NCBI RefSeq assembly: GCF_011694515.1
Contig: NZ_CP050192.1
Coordinates: 4,720,527 to 4,784,526 of the forward strand
Reading direction: 5' to 3'
DNA: 64,000 bases
Source of the DNA: Mycobacterium sp. DL592
GTDB taxonomy: Bacteria > Actinomycetota > Actinomycetes > Mycobacteriales > Mycobacteriaceae
In this document: in pieces, positions 20,298 to 28,994 of the stretch
Layout: each line of letters opens with the position of its first letter
Numbering within the stretch: position 1 is the stretch's first letter
The notes under the pieces: generated by a model
Told to the model about the DNA's origin: nothing
Database searches by the model: none
What the model saw: only the letters and a program-made list of their open reading frames with translations
Position numbers and translations under genes: made by a program

Positions 20298-21503
20298 ATG
20301 AGCACCACTACAGCACCGCCCAAGAAGGACACCTACGCTCCGCTCGAGCTGTTCGCGATCGATCGTCTGCTCGATTCCGACGAACGCGACATCGCCGCCA
20401 CCGTGCGCAAGTTCGTCGACACCCGGCTGCGGCCGAACGTCGAGGACTGGTTCGAATCGGCGACCCTGCCAAAGGAATTGGCCAAGGAGTTCGGTGAGAT
20501 GGGCGTGCTGGGGATGCACCTGCAGGGCTACGGCTGCGCGGGGACCAACGCCGTCAGCTACGGCCTTGCCTGCATGGAGCTGGAGGCCGGCGACAGCGGG
20601 TTCCGCAGCTTCGTCTCCGTGCAGGGCTCACTGTCGATGTTCTCGATCTACCGATACGGCTCGGAGGAGCAGAAGAACGAGTGGCTGCCCCGGCTCGCTG
20701 CCGGGGATGCCATTGGCTGTTTCGGGCTGACCGAACCGGACTTCGGCTCCAACCCGGCCGGTATGCGCACGCGCGCGAGGCGCTCTGGCGCCGGAGACAA
20801 CGCGGACTGGGTGCTCAACGGCACCAAGATGTGGATCACCAATGGCAACCTCGCCGACGTCGCCACGGTGTGGGCGCAGACCGACGACGGCATTCGGGGT
20901 TTCTTGGTACCGACGAACACGCCGGGCTTCACCGCCAACGCGATCCACAAGAAGCTGTCGCTGCGGGCGTCGGTGACCTCGGAGCTGGTGCTCGACAACG
21001 TCCGGCTGCCGGCCTCGGCGCAGTTGCCGCTCGCCGAGGGCCTGGGCGCTCCGCTGTCGTGCCTCAACGAGGCTCGGTTCGGCATCGTCTTCGGCTCGCT
21101 CGGCGCGGCCCGGGACGCCCTGGAGACCACCATCGCCTACACCCAGTCCCGCGATGTGTTCGATCGTCCGCTGTCGAGTTACCAGCTCACGCAGGAGAAG
21201 CTGGCCAACATGACCGTCGAACTCGGCAAGGGCACCCTGCTGGCGATCCATCTCGGCCGGATGAAGGACGCCGAGGGAGTGCGGCCCGAACAGATCAGCC
21301 TGGGCAAGCTCAACAACGTGCGTGAGGCACTGGCCATCGCCCGCGAATGCCGAACCCTGCTGGGCGGCAGCGGGATCACCCTGGAGTACTCGCCGCTGCG
21401 GCACGCCAACAACCTCGAATCGGTGCTGACCTACGAAGGCACCTCCGAGATGCACCTGCTGTCGATCGGTCGCGCACTCACCGGTCACGCCGCGTTCCGC
21501 TGA
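20298..21503 (+). CDS. gcdH: Acyl-CoA dehydrogenase, glutaryl-CoA dehydrogenase-like
   Basis: 401-aa flavoprotein of the acyl-CoA dehydrogenase family closest in motifs to glutaryl-CoA dehydrogenase: FGLTEPDFGSNPAGM, LNGTKMWITNG, and RHANNLESVLTYEGTSEMH, where Glu380 of TYEGT is the catalytic base. Glutaryl-CoA dehydrogenase converts glutaryl-CoA to crotonyl-CoA and CO2 in lysine and tryptophan breakdown. An ATG at 20292 overlaps the previous stop and would add two residues. Flanking aldehyde dehydrogenases support a dicarboxylate or diamine catabolic pathway. No CoA transferase or ligase is present in the operon, so glutarate activation must be encoded elsewhere. Confidence 0.82.
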   Translation: MSTTTAPPKKDTYAPLELFAIDRLLDSDERDIAATVRKFVDTRLRPNVEDWFESATLPKELAKEFGEMGVLGMHLQGYGCAGTNAVSYGLACMELEAGDSGFRSFVSVQGSLSMFSIYRYGSEEQKNEWLPRLAAGDAIGCFGLTEPDFGSNPAGMRTRARRSGAGDNADWVLNGTKMWITNGNLADVATVWAQTDDGIRGFLVPTNTPGFTANAIHKKLSLRASVTSELVLDNVRLPASAQLPLAEGLGAPLSCLNEARFGIVFGSLGAARDALETTIAYTQSRDVFDRPLSSYQLTQEKLANMTVELGKGTLLAIHLGRMKDAEGVRPEQISLGKLNNVREALAIARECRTLLGGSGITLEYSPLRHANNLESVLTYEGTSEMHLLSIGRALTGHAAFR

Positions 21504-21504
21504 T

Positions 21505-22965
21505 ATGACCGCAGCTGTGGAACTCCGGCATCTCATTGCCGGGGAGTGGCATCGCGGCGGCGGCTCGGAGCTGACGAGCATCAACCCCACACGGCCCAGT
21601 GTGGTTGTCGCCGAGGGTGTCTGCGCGAGCGACGCCGACCTGGACCAGGCGGTCGCGGCTGCCCGCGGTGCGGCGCGAGCGTGGGCGGCGACCCCGATCC
21701 ACCAGCGGGGAGCGATCCTGCTCGACGCCGCAGCGGTGGTCGAGCGCAATGCCGAGGACTGGGGCCTCGAGCTGGCGCTCGAAGAGGGTAAGACACGGGC
21801 GGAGGGGGTCGGCGAGGTACGGCGCGCCGCCCAGATTCTGCGCTACTACGGCAATGAGGGCGACCGATCCGCCGGCGAGATTTTCGCTTCACCGCGGACG
21901 GGTGAGCAGATCCTGGTGACCCGCAAGCCGATCGGTGTGGTCGCGGTGATCACCCCGTTCAACTTCCCGATCGCCATCCCGGCCTGGAAGATCGCCCCCG
22001 CCCTGGTGTACGGCAACACGGTCGTCTGGAAACCGGCGAGTACCGTTCCGCTGCTGGCGATCCGGCTCGCCGAGGCGCTGCAGGACGCAGGTCTACCCGC
22101 GGGCGTGCTCAACGTCGTGATCGGCGAGTCGGCGATCGGCGACCGGCTGGTCAACCATGACGGCGTGGACGCGATCACGTTCACCGGCTCCACCGGGGTG
22201 GGCAGGCGAATCGCGGCCGCAGCGGCGGCGCGGGGCGTGCCGGTGCAGGCCGAGATGGGCGGCAAGAATGCCGCCGTGGTGCTCGACGACGCCGACGTGG
22301 AGCTGGCCCTCGAGCAGGTCATGCTGGGCGCGTTTCGCTCCACCGGCCAAAAATGCACCGCCACATCACGTTTGATCGTCACCAATGGGATCGCAGACCG
22401 ATTTGTGGCCGATCTGGCTGAGCGGGCGCGCGACTTGACCGTCGGCGACCCGATCGACGACACCACCCAGATGGGTCCGGTCATCAGCGGGTCGGCGCAG
22501 AAGAGCATTCAGGCGGGCGTCGACTCGGCGGTGACCCAGGGCGGCAGCGTCCTGGCCGGCGGCGTGCCCTACCGGGACGGACTGCTCGCCGACGGCTTCT
22601 TCGTGGCACCGACGATCGTCGAAGTCGCAGACGGCGCTGACATCTGGGGCGAGGAGCTATTCGGCCCGGTTGTCGCACTGCGTCGCGCCGCCGATGCCGA
22701 GGAAGCGTTCGCGTTGGCCAACGACAGCGAATTCGGCTTGTCCGCAGCGGTTTTCACCCAGGATGTGACCCGTGCACTGCAGGCCGTCGAGCTCGTCGAC
22801 GTCGGTGTGCTGCACATCAATTCCGAGTCGGCGGGTGCCGACCCGCACGTCCCGTTCGGTGGCGCCAAGAAGAGCGGCCTCGGCCCCAAAGAACAGGGGC
22901 AGGCGGCCCGCGAGTTCTTCACCCACACCACCACGGTGTACCTGCGCGGCGGCGCTACAGATTGA
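21505..22965 (+). CDS. Aldehyde dehydrogenase, ketoglutaric-semialdehyde type
   Basis: 486-aa aldehyde dehydrogenase with nucleophile Cys284 in GQKCTATSR, base Glu250 in AEMGGKNAAVV, and TPFNFPIAIPAWK for cofactor binding. The EMGGKN and GAKKSGLGPKEQG motifs resemble alpha-ketoglutaric semialdehyde and vanillin-type dehydrogenases more than the GabD1 protein two genes upstream, so the two enzymes probably use different aldehydes. It starts two bases after the previous stop. Its own stop lies inside a perfect 15-bp terminator stem. Confidence 0.85.
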   Translation: MTAAVELRHLIAGEWHRGGGSELTSINPTRPSVVVAEGVCASDADLDQAVAAARGAARAWAATPIHQRGAILLDAAAVVERNAEDWGLELALEEGKTRAEGVGEVRRAAQILRYYGNEGDRSAGEIFASPRTGEQILVTRKPIGVVAVITPFNFPIAIPAWKIAPALVYGNTVVWKPASTVPLLAIRLAEALQDAGLPAGVLNVVIGESAIGDRLVNHDGVDAITFTGSTGVGRRIAAAAAARGVPVQAEMGGKNAAVVLDDADVELALEQVMLGAFRSTGQKCTATSRLIVTNGIADRFVADLAERARDLTVGDPIDDTTQMGPVISGSAQKSIQAGVDSAVTQGGSVLAGGVPYRDGLLADGFFVAPTIVEVADGADIWGEELFGPVVALRRAADAEEAFALANDSEFGLSAAVFTQDVTRALQAVELVDVGVLHINSESAGADPHVPFGGAKKSGLGPKEQGQAAREFFTHTTTVYLRGGATD

Positions 22966-23020
22966 GTGAGTACTGAGGTCGGCAATTCAGCCGATACCTG
23001 ACCCGTCAGTACTCACTCAA
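22962..23020. terminator. Bidirectional terminator, perfect 15-bp stem
   Basis: TTGAGTGAGTACTGA (22962-22976) and TCAGTACTCACTCAA (23006-23020) are exact reverse complements around a 29-base loop. The dehydrogenase stop codon is within the left arm. It separates convergent genes and would work on both strands. Confidence 0.75.
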
Positions 23021-23031
23021 CGGCTGGTGCC

Positions 23032-24090
23032 CTACGGCTCGACGGTCACCTTGATGGCCTCACCGCTCTTGACGATGCCGAATGCGTCAAGCACGTCGTC
23101 GAGGGCGATATGGCAGGTGATCAGGTCCTTGACGGGCACCTGACCGGTGGAGATGTATTCGAGTGCGCGCTTGTTGTGTTCCGGGGCGGACCCGTTGGCG
23201 CCGTGGATGTGCAGCTGGCGGTAGTGCACGACGTTGGAATCGCAGGTGATCGTCGGGTTGGTCTTGGGCAGGCCACCGAAGAATGAGATGCGGCCGTTGC
23301 GTGCGGCTATCGCGATGGCCTGCTCCTGGGTGATGTTGGCCGCCGTGGCGGTGATGACGACGTCGGCACCGCGTCCGCCGGTCAGTTCCATCACCTTCTC
23401 GACGACGTCGACCTCGGCGGCATTGATGACCTCGTCGGGGTGCACGGCGTCGGCCGACATCTTCAGGCGGCTGTCGTTGACGTCGACCAGATAGACCGGC
23501 CCGCAGTTGTGCACACCGCGGGCGATGCGGATGTGCATACACCCGATCGGGCCGGCGCCGAACACGACGACGGTGTCGCCCTCTTCGATGCCGAGCAGTT
23601 CCTGGGCGTTGATGGCGCACGCGAACGGTTCAGCGGCCGACGCCTCGTCGAAGCCGACGTTGTCGGGAATCCGGTTGAGTCCGTCGACCTTGAGCACCTG
23701 GCTGGGCACGATCATGTACTCGGCGAATCCGCCGTCGTACTGGTAGCCGACCGACGTCTGGTTCTGGCATACCGCCATCCAGCCCTTGCGGCATTCGTAG
23801 CACTCGCCGCAGGGCACCGCGGCGATCACCTGAACACGATCGCCTGCCTTCCAGTCGCTGCCGTACGTCGCGTTGACCTTGGCTCCGACCTCGACGATCT
23901 CGCCGGCGACCTCGTGACCGATGGTCCGCGGCGGAGTCAGGTTCTGGTGACCGTTGTGCAAGATCTTGACGTCGGTGCCGCACGTCGAGCAGTTGCGCAC
24001 CCGGATCTTGACCTCGTCGGGACCGCACTGGGGTTCGGGCACGTCTTCGAGGCGGACATCCTCCGGCGCGTAGAAACGCAGGGCTTTCAT
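23032..24090 (-). CDS. Zinc-dependent polyol/sorbitol-type dehydrogenase
   Basis: 352-aa medium-chain dehydrogenase. Catalytic zinc ligands: Cys in CSTCGTD and His-Glu in TIGHEVAGE. The structural zinc loop CGECYECRKGWMAVC has four Cys. The nucleotide site is VVVFGAGPIGCMH. It most resembles sorbitol, arabitol-phosphate or galactitol-phosphate dehydrogenases. GGAAGG precedes the ATG at 24090. It is divergent from a mannitol-type PTS permease, so its substrate is probably the phosphorylated polyol the PTS delivers. It is not the long-chain MtlD type normally paired with MtlA. Confidence 0.85.
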   Translation of the reverse strand: MKALRFYAPEDVRLEDVPEPQCGPDEVKIRVRNCSTCGTDVKILHNGHQNLTPPRTIGHEVAGEIVEVGAKVNATYGSDWKAGDRVQVIAAVPCGECYECRKGWMAVCQNQTSVGYQYDGGFAEYMIVPSQVLKVDGLNRIPDNVGFDEASAAEPFACAINAQELLGIEEGDTVVVFGAGPIGCMHIRIARGVHNCGPVYLVDVNDSRLKMSADAVHPDEVINAAEVDVVEKVMELTGGRGADVVITATAANITQEQAIAIAARNGRISFFGGLPKTNPTITCDSNVVHYRQLHIHGANGSAPEHNKRALEYISTGQVPVKDLITCHIALDDVLDAFGIVKSGEAIKVTVEP

Positions 24091-24142
24091 CGTGGTCGTC
24101 CTTCCGCTGGTCGAGTGCGTCACACAGCACTCTAACCCAGTA

Positions 24143-24208
24143 CGGGCATAAAACCACTACTATTTTTGCCCATTTATGCCCGTTTGCTTGCCACGGTGCC
24201 CATTTGTG
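24143..24208. promoter_or_regulatory. Operator cluster between polyol dehydrogenase and mtlA
   Basis: Direct repeats TGCCCATTTATG (24167-24178) and TGCCCATTTGTG (24197-24208) are 30 bases apart, about three helical turns. An inverted pair CGGGCATAAA (24143-24152) and TTTATGCCCG (24173-24182) overlaps them. The arrangement suits a DeoR-family repressor such as the one encoded at 26239. Confidence 0.7.
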
Positions 24209-24227
24209 GGTTTTACTGGTGAAACGA

Positions 24228-24243
24228 TGTGACTCGCATCACG
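24228..24243. promoter_or_regulatory. CRP-like binding site upstream of mtlA
   Basis: TGTGACTCGCATCACG matches the cAMP-CRP consensus TGTGA-N6-TCACA at 9 of 10 fixed positions. It lies 23 bases before the mtlA GTG, downstream of the operator cluster, which suggests cAMP-linked control of carbohydrate uptake. Confidence 0.7.
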
Positions 24244-24266
24244 GGACCCCAGATCGGAGGCCATCA

Positions 24267-26228
24267 GTGACAACCACCGAAGCCAAGCCACGGACCGGCG
24301 CGCGTGTGCACGTGCAGAAGCTGGGCACGTCGCTGTCGAACATGGTTATGCCCAATATCGGCGCGTTCATCGCCTGGGGTCTGATCACCGCGCTGTTCAT
24401 CAAGGCGGGCTGGCTCACCGGCCTGTTCGAGGGACTGCGCAGCCCGGACGGCTGGGTGGCCAAGATCGGCGGCTGGGGTGACTTCGCCCACGGCGGCATC
24501 GTCGCGCCGATGATCACCTACCTGCTGCCGATCCTCATCGGCGCCACCGGCGGCCGGATGATCTACGGGATCCGCGGCGGCGTGGTGGGCGCCATCGCCA
24601 CCATGGGCGTCATCGCCGGTTCGGACATCCCGATGTTCCTCGGCGCGATGATCATGGGCCCACTCGGCGGCTGGGTGATCAAGAAGATCGACGCGCTGTG
24701 GGACGGCAAGATTCGTCCGGGCTTCGAGATGCTCATCGACAACTTCTCGGCGGGCATCATCGGGCTGATCCTGGCGGTCTTCGGCTTCTTCGGGATCGGC
24801 CCCATCGTGACGGCATTCTCCAAGGGCGCTGGGCATGTCGTCGATTTCCTGGTGGCCCACAACCTGCTGCCGTTGACCTCGATCTTCATCGAGCCCGCCA
24901 AGGTACTGTTCCTCAACAACGCCATCAACCACGGCGTGCTCACCCCGCTGGGCACCACTCAGGCGCTGGAGACCGGCAAGTCGGTGCTCTTCCTCCTCGA
25001 GGCGAACCCGGGACCCGGTCTGGGAATCCTGTTGGCCTACATGGCCTTCGGGCGGGGTGCCGCGCGGGCATCGGCTCCGGGCGCTGCGATCATCCAGTTC
25101 TTCGGCGGGATCCACGAGATCTACTTCCCGTACGTCCTGATGAAACCCAAGCTGATCGTCGCCACGATTCTCGGCGGCATGACGGGCATCTTCATAAACG
25201 TGCTGTTCGGTTCCGGCCTGCGCGCACCCGCCGCCCCGGGCTCGATCATCGCCGTCTACGCCCAAACCGCCAGCGGTAGCTTCCTCGGTGTCACGCTGTC
25301 GGTATTCGGCGCCGCCGCAGTCTCATTCGCGGTGGCCGCCCTGCTGCTCAAGACCGACCGCTCGGATGACGACGGCGACCTGGGGGGAGCCACCGCCGAC
25401 ATGGAGGCGCTCAAGGGCAAGAAGTCGAGCGTGTCTGCCGCCCTGCTGGGTTCAGCGGGCAGCGCCCCGATCACCACGATCGTGTTCGCCTGCGACGCCG
25501 GCATGGGCTCATCGGCCATGGGCGCGTCGGTGCTGCGCAAAAAGGTCCAGGCCGCGGGATTCTCCGACGTGAAGGTCACCAACGCGTCGATCGCCAATCT
25601 CACCGACAGCTACGGCCTGGTGGTGACCCACCAGGACCTGACGGCGCGTGCCAAGCAGAAAACCCCGTCGGCCGTGCATGTTTCGGTGGACAACTTCATG
25701 AACGCGCCACAGTACGACGAGATCGTGGAACTGCTCGGCCACGCCGGCAACGGCACCGAGCCCGCCGTGGTCGAGCCGTCCGGTGACTCACCGCCCGAGG
25801 ATGTGCTGAGCATGGAAGCCATCGTGCTGGCCGGGACAGCGACCACCCGCGATGGTGCGATCGGCGAGGCGGGACGGCTGTTGGTCGCCTCAGGCGCAGT
25901 CAAACCGGCCTATGTCGAGGCGATGTACGAACGCGAAGCCTCGGTGTCGACCTACATGGGCAACGGCCTGGCCATTCCGCACGGCACCAACGACGCCAAA
26001 TCCGCGATCAAGCGGTCCGGTATCTCGTTCGTGCGCTATGCCGAACCGATCGACTGGAACGGTAAGCCGGCCGAGTTCGTAGTCGGCATTGCTGGTGCCG
26101 GCAAGGACCATATGGACCTGCTGACCAGGATCGCCGGGGTATTCCTCAGCAAGGACGAGGTGGCGCGGCTGCGCGCGGCCCAGACACCCGAAGAGGTCCG
26201 GGAGGTACTCGCCGGCCCCGGCAAGTGA
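24267..26228 (+). CDS. mtlA: Mannitol-type PTS permease EIICBA
   Basis: 653-aa fused phosphotransferase transporter. EIIC occupies about 1-345 with many membrane spans and the substrate motif GGIHEIYFPYV. EIIB is at about 400-490 with phospho-Cys409 in CDAGMGSSAMG, and EIIA at about 515-653 with phospho-His572 in AIPHGT. This is the full E. coli-like MtlA order. It would import mannitol or a related hexitol while phosphorylating it, using EI and HPr encoded elsewhere. The GTG start is preceded by CGGAGG; an open frame further upstream runs through the CRP-like site. It is followed after 10 bases by the DeoR regulator. PTS permeases of this kind are absent from M. tuberculosis. Confidence 0.92.
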   Translation: MTTTEAKPRTGARVHVQKLGTSLSNMVMPNIGAFIAWGLITALFIKAGWLTGLFEGLRSPDGWVAKIGGWGDFAHGGIVAPMITYLLPILIGATGGRMIYGIRGGVVGAIATMGVIAGSDIPMFLGAMIMGPLGGWVIKKIDALWDGKIRPGFEMLIDNFSAGIIGLILAVFGFFGIGPIVTAFSKGAGHVVDFLVAHNLLPLTSIFIEPAKVLFLNNAINHGVLTPLGTTQALETGKSVLFLLEANPGPGLGILLAYMAFGRGAARASAPGAAIIQFFGGIHEIYFPYVLMKPKLIVATILGGMTGIFINVLFGSGLRAPAAPGSIIAVYAQTASGSFLGVTLSVFGAAAVSFAVAALLLKTDRSDDDGDLGGATADMEALKGKKSSVSAALLGSAGSAPITTIVFACDAGMGSSAMGASVLRKKVQAAGFSDVKVTNASIANLTDSYGLVVTHQDLTARAKQKTPSAVHVSVDNFMNAPQYDEIVELLGHAGNGTEPAVVEPSGDSPPEDVLSMEAIVLAGTATTRDGAIGEAGRLLVASGAVKPAYVEAMYEREASVSTYMGNGLAIPHGTNDAKSAIKRSGISFVRYAEPIDWNGKPAEFVVGIAGAGKDHMDLLTRIAGVFLSKDEVARLRAAQTPEEVREVLAGPGK

Positions 26229-26238
26229 GAATGTCGAG

Positions 26239-26997
26239 GTGGACTCCGAAACCCGCCAAAGCCGCATCGTCGAATTCGCCCGCACCCGGGGTCGCGTCGA
26301 GGTGGCCTCGCTCGCCGAAGAACTCGACGTCGCCACGGAGACGATCCGGCGCGACCTGAAGGTGCTGGCCGGCCGGCGACTGATCAAGCGGGTGCACGGT
26401 GGGGCGATTCCGTTGGAGACGGTGGCCTTCGAGTCGACCGTTGAGTACCGCAGCCAGGCCGACCTGGCCGAGAAACACCGCATCGCCGCCGCCGCGGCCG
26501 AGTTGCTGCACGGGGCCGAAACGGTCTATCTGGACGAGGGTTTCACGCCACGGCTGATCGCCGAACGATTCGCCGAGCGGGACCTGACCATCGTCACCTC
26601 GTCGCTGTTGGTGGCCGAGGTGCTGGCGCACAGCCAAACGGTCACGGTGCTGCTTCTGGGCGGCCGGCTACGCGGGCGAACCCTGGCCACCGTCGACCAC
26701 TGGGCCACCGACATGCTGGGCAGCCTGGTGCTCGATGTCTCATACCTTGGCACGAACGGTATTTCGATCGAGCATGGCCTGACGACACCCGATCCCGCGG
26801 TGGCGGCGGTGAAGCACACGGCGGTCAAGGTGGCCCGCCGCAGCATCCTCGTCGCGGCCCATTCGAAGTTTGGCGCGAACAGCTTCTGCCGGTTCGCCGA
26901 GGTGTCGGATTTCGAATCGATCGTGACCGGAACCGAGCTGTCAGCGGCCGAGGCGGGCCGGTACGAGGCGTCGGGACCGTCGGTCACGCGGGCCTAG
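26239..26997 (+). CDS. DeoR family regulator of the polyol locus
   Basis: 252-aa DeoR/GlpR regulator. The N-terminal helix-turn-helix contains RGRVEVASLAEELDV and the family signature ATETIRRDLKVLAGR; RVHGGAIPL follows. The sensor domain includes IAAAAAELLHGAETVYLDEGFT and a C-terminal KHTAVKVARRSILVAAHSKF, typical of sugar-phosphate-binding DeoR domains. It starts with a GTG 10 bases after mtlA and so is in its operon. It probably represses mtlA and the divergent dehydrogenase through the repeats at 24143-24208 and releases on binding a phosphorylated polyol or ketose. Confidence 0.87.
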   Translation: MDSETRQSRIVEFARTRGRVEVASLAEELDVATETIRRDLKVLAGRRLIKRVHGGAIPLETVAFESTVEYRSQADLAEKHRIAAAAAELLHGAETVYLDEGFTPRLIAERFAERDLTIVTSSLLVAEVLAHSQTVTVLLLGGRLRGRTLATVDHWATDMLGSLVLDVSYLGTNGISIEHGLTTPDPAVAAVKHTAVKVARRSILVAAHSKFGANSFCRFAEVSDFESIVTGTELSAAEAGRYEASGPSVTRA

Positions 26998-27028
26998 GGT
27001 CCGCGTGCGGGGCCCGGCTGCTCGGCCT

Positions 27029-28495
27029 TCAGTGAACGCCCTCCATCAGGCGGCTGATGCGAGGAGCCACCACCCACACCACCACACCGACGAGGATCGC
27101 GACCAGCCCCAGGATGCCGAAGTAGGCCACCTCGTGCTCGGCGTCGTAGTACTTCGCGAGAACACCTGACATCGACGTTCCCAGGCCGACCGAGAAGAAG
27201 TACAGCGCCATCATCTGGGCCCGGAAGGCATTGGGCGCCAACTGAGTTGTCACCGACAGCCCGATGGGAGACAGCATCAGCTCCGAGACGGCGAACACCG
27301 CCATGATGGCGACGACGAGCAGTGCAGGCACACTGCGCCCGCTCGTGGCGGCCATCGGCAGGAACAGCAGGAACGCCGCGCCCATCCCGATGACGCCGTA
27401 GGCGAACTTGCGCGGTGTGGTCGGTGCGCGCCGGCCCAGCTTGGTCCACATCAGCGCGAACAGCGGGGACAGCAGGATGATCCAGACCGGCTCGATCGAG
27501 CCGATCCAGTTCGACGGCGCCGTCCAGCCGAAGATCGACCAGTTCATCCGCTCGTCGGAGTACACCGCCAGGACGGTGAAGATCTGCTGGAACAGCGACC
27601 AGAACACCGCGTTGGCGATGAACAGCGGGATGAACGCCCGTACCCGGGTGCGCTCGAGTGCATCGACCCGCGGGCTGTTCAGCATCAACGCGAAGTAGGC
27701 GATCGACGCCACAACGATGATGCCGGTGGTGACCTGGGACAGGTTGGCCAAGGTGATCACACCGACGGCGAACGCGACGACGACCACCGCGAGCACCACC
27801 CCGACCGCGGCGGCGGTGCGCACGAAATCTTTGCGCGACAACGGATGTGGCACGGTCCTGCCGTGCTCGCCCAGGTTTCGCCGGAACGCGACATACTGGG
27901 CTAGCCCGAGCGCCATCCCGATCGCGGCAGCACCGAACCCGTAGTGGAAGCCGAGATTCGTCTGCAGCAGGCCGGTGATCAGCGGACCGATGAAGGCGCC
28001 CAGATTAATCCCCAGATAGAACAGGGTGAACCCGCCGTCGCGGCGCGGATCGCCTTCGTCGTACAGCGTGCCCAGCAGCGAGGACGCGTTGGCCTTCAAC
28101 GCCCCCGATCCCAGGGCGATCAGCACCAGGCCCACGGCGACCCCGGTCAGCCCGGGCAAGATCGCCAGGGCGATGTGACCGCACATGACGACCACCCCGC
28201 CGTAGAAGACGGTGCGTTCCATGCCGAGGACGCGGTCGGCGATCCAGCCGCCCAGCACCGTCGAGAGGTAGACCAGGCCGCCGTAGGCGCCGACGATGCC
28301 AGTGGCGGTCGCTTTCGGCAGCCCCAGGCCGCCCTCGGTCACCGAGTAGTACAGGTAGTAACCGAGGATGGTGAGCATCCCGTAGAACGAGAAGCGCTCC
28401 CACAGTTCGACACCGAACAGGTTCGCCAGACCGATGGGATGCCCGAAGAGGGTGCGAGGCGCGGGGTTTCCGGCCCGCTCTGCGAGTTCAGCCAT
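27029..28495 (-). CDS. Proton-dependent oligopeptide transporter (POT/PTR)
   Basis: 488-aa integral membrane symporter of the POT family with about 12-14 hydrophobic segments. The signature GVELWERFSFYGML near residue 25 contains the ExxERFxYY-type proton-coupling motif; GALKANASSLLG and FTLFYLGINLGAFIGPLITG are the PTR2 signatures at about 145-190. It imports di- and tripeptides with protons. The start is uncertain: ATG at 28495 is used and an in-frame ATG lies 12 bases further up. Divergent from the MOSC gene across about 43 bases, with no evident operator. Confidence 0.88.
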   Translation of the reverse strand: MAELAERAGNPAPRTLFGHPIGLANLFGVELWERFSFYGMLTILGYYLYYSVTEGGLGLPKATATGIVGAYGGLVYLSTVLGGWIADRVLGMERTVFYGGVVVMCGHIALAILPGLTGVAVGLVLIALGSGALKANASSLLGTLYDEGDPRRDGGFTLFYLGINLGAFIGPLITGLLQTNLGFHYGFGAAAIGMALGLAQYVAFRRNLGEHGRTVPHPLSRKDFVRTAAAVGVVLAVVVVAFAVGVITLANLSQVTTGIIVVASIAYFALMLNSPRVDALERTRVRAFIPLFIANAVFWSLFQQIFTVLAVYSDERMNWSIFGWTAPSNWIGSIEPVWIILLSPLFALMWTKLGRRAPTTPRKFAYGVIGMGAAFLLFLPMAATSGRSVPALLVVAIMAVFAVSELMLSPIGLSVTTQLAPNAFRAQMMALYFFSVGLGTSMSGVLAKYYDAEHEVAYFGILGLVAILVGVVVWVVAPRISRLMEGVH

Positions 28496-28538
28496 GCGGA
28501 CAACCATGCCACGCCGACACCGCCGATAAACTCCGGTC

Positions 28539-28994
28539 GTGAAAGTCCTCGCCATCCATCTCGCCCCCGGCACTCGGCTTCCGGTCAAGTCCGTCGACGC
28601 GGTGGCCGCCGAGGCCGGCAAGGGTCTGGTCGGCGACCGCTACCACGGCACACGGAACCGGCAGGTCACCATCCAGTCCCAGGAGTTCCTCGACCAGGCG
28701 GCGGCCGATCTCGGTTACGCGTTCGACCCTGGTGCCACCCGGCGCAACATCACCGTGGATACCGGCGAGATCCCCACCCGGCCCGGTACCCGGCTGCGGA
28801 TCGGCGACACCGAACTGGAGGTGGTCCGGGTGGCGGCACCGTGCCGGCTACTCGACGACAGCGTCGGCCCGGGGGCGGCGGCGGCGTTACGACGCCGGGC
28901 CGGCTCGGCGTGCCGGGTGCTGACCTCCGGGACGATCCGCGTCGGAGATGCCGTCGAGATCAGCGCAGCGAGTACCGAATCGGAAGGTGCTTGA
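28539..28994 (+). CDS. MOSC domain protein
   Basis: 151-aa single-domain MOSC protein (molybdenum cofactor sulfurase C-terminal type). GLVGDRYHG and RQVTIQSQEFL match the family core, and PCRLLDD carries the conserved Cys proposed to bind sulfur or the cofactor. Such small proteins are linked to molybdenum-cofactor handling or sulfur-carrier detoxification; the partner is unknown. The start is a GTG. Its last 35 bases overlap the convergent P450 gene. Confidence 0.8.
   Translation: MKVLAIHLAPGTRLPVKSVDAVAAEAGKGLVGDRYHGTRNRQVTIQSQEFLDQAAADLGYAFDPGATRRNITVDTGEIPTRPGTRLRIGDTELEVVRVAAPCRLLDDSVGPGAAAALRRRAGSACRVLTSGTIRVGDAVEISAASTESEGA

Noticed and set aside
24204-24266. Upstream extension of mtlA to 24204
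   Set aside because: The extension overlaps an operator repeat and the CRP-like site and has no transporter-like sequence; the GTG at 24267 follows CGGAGG.
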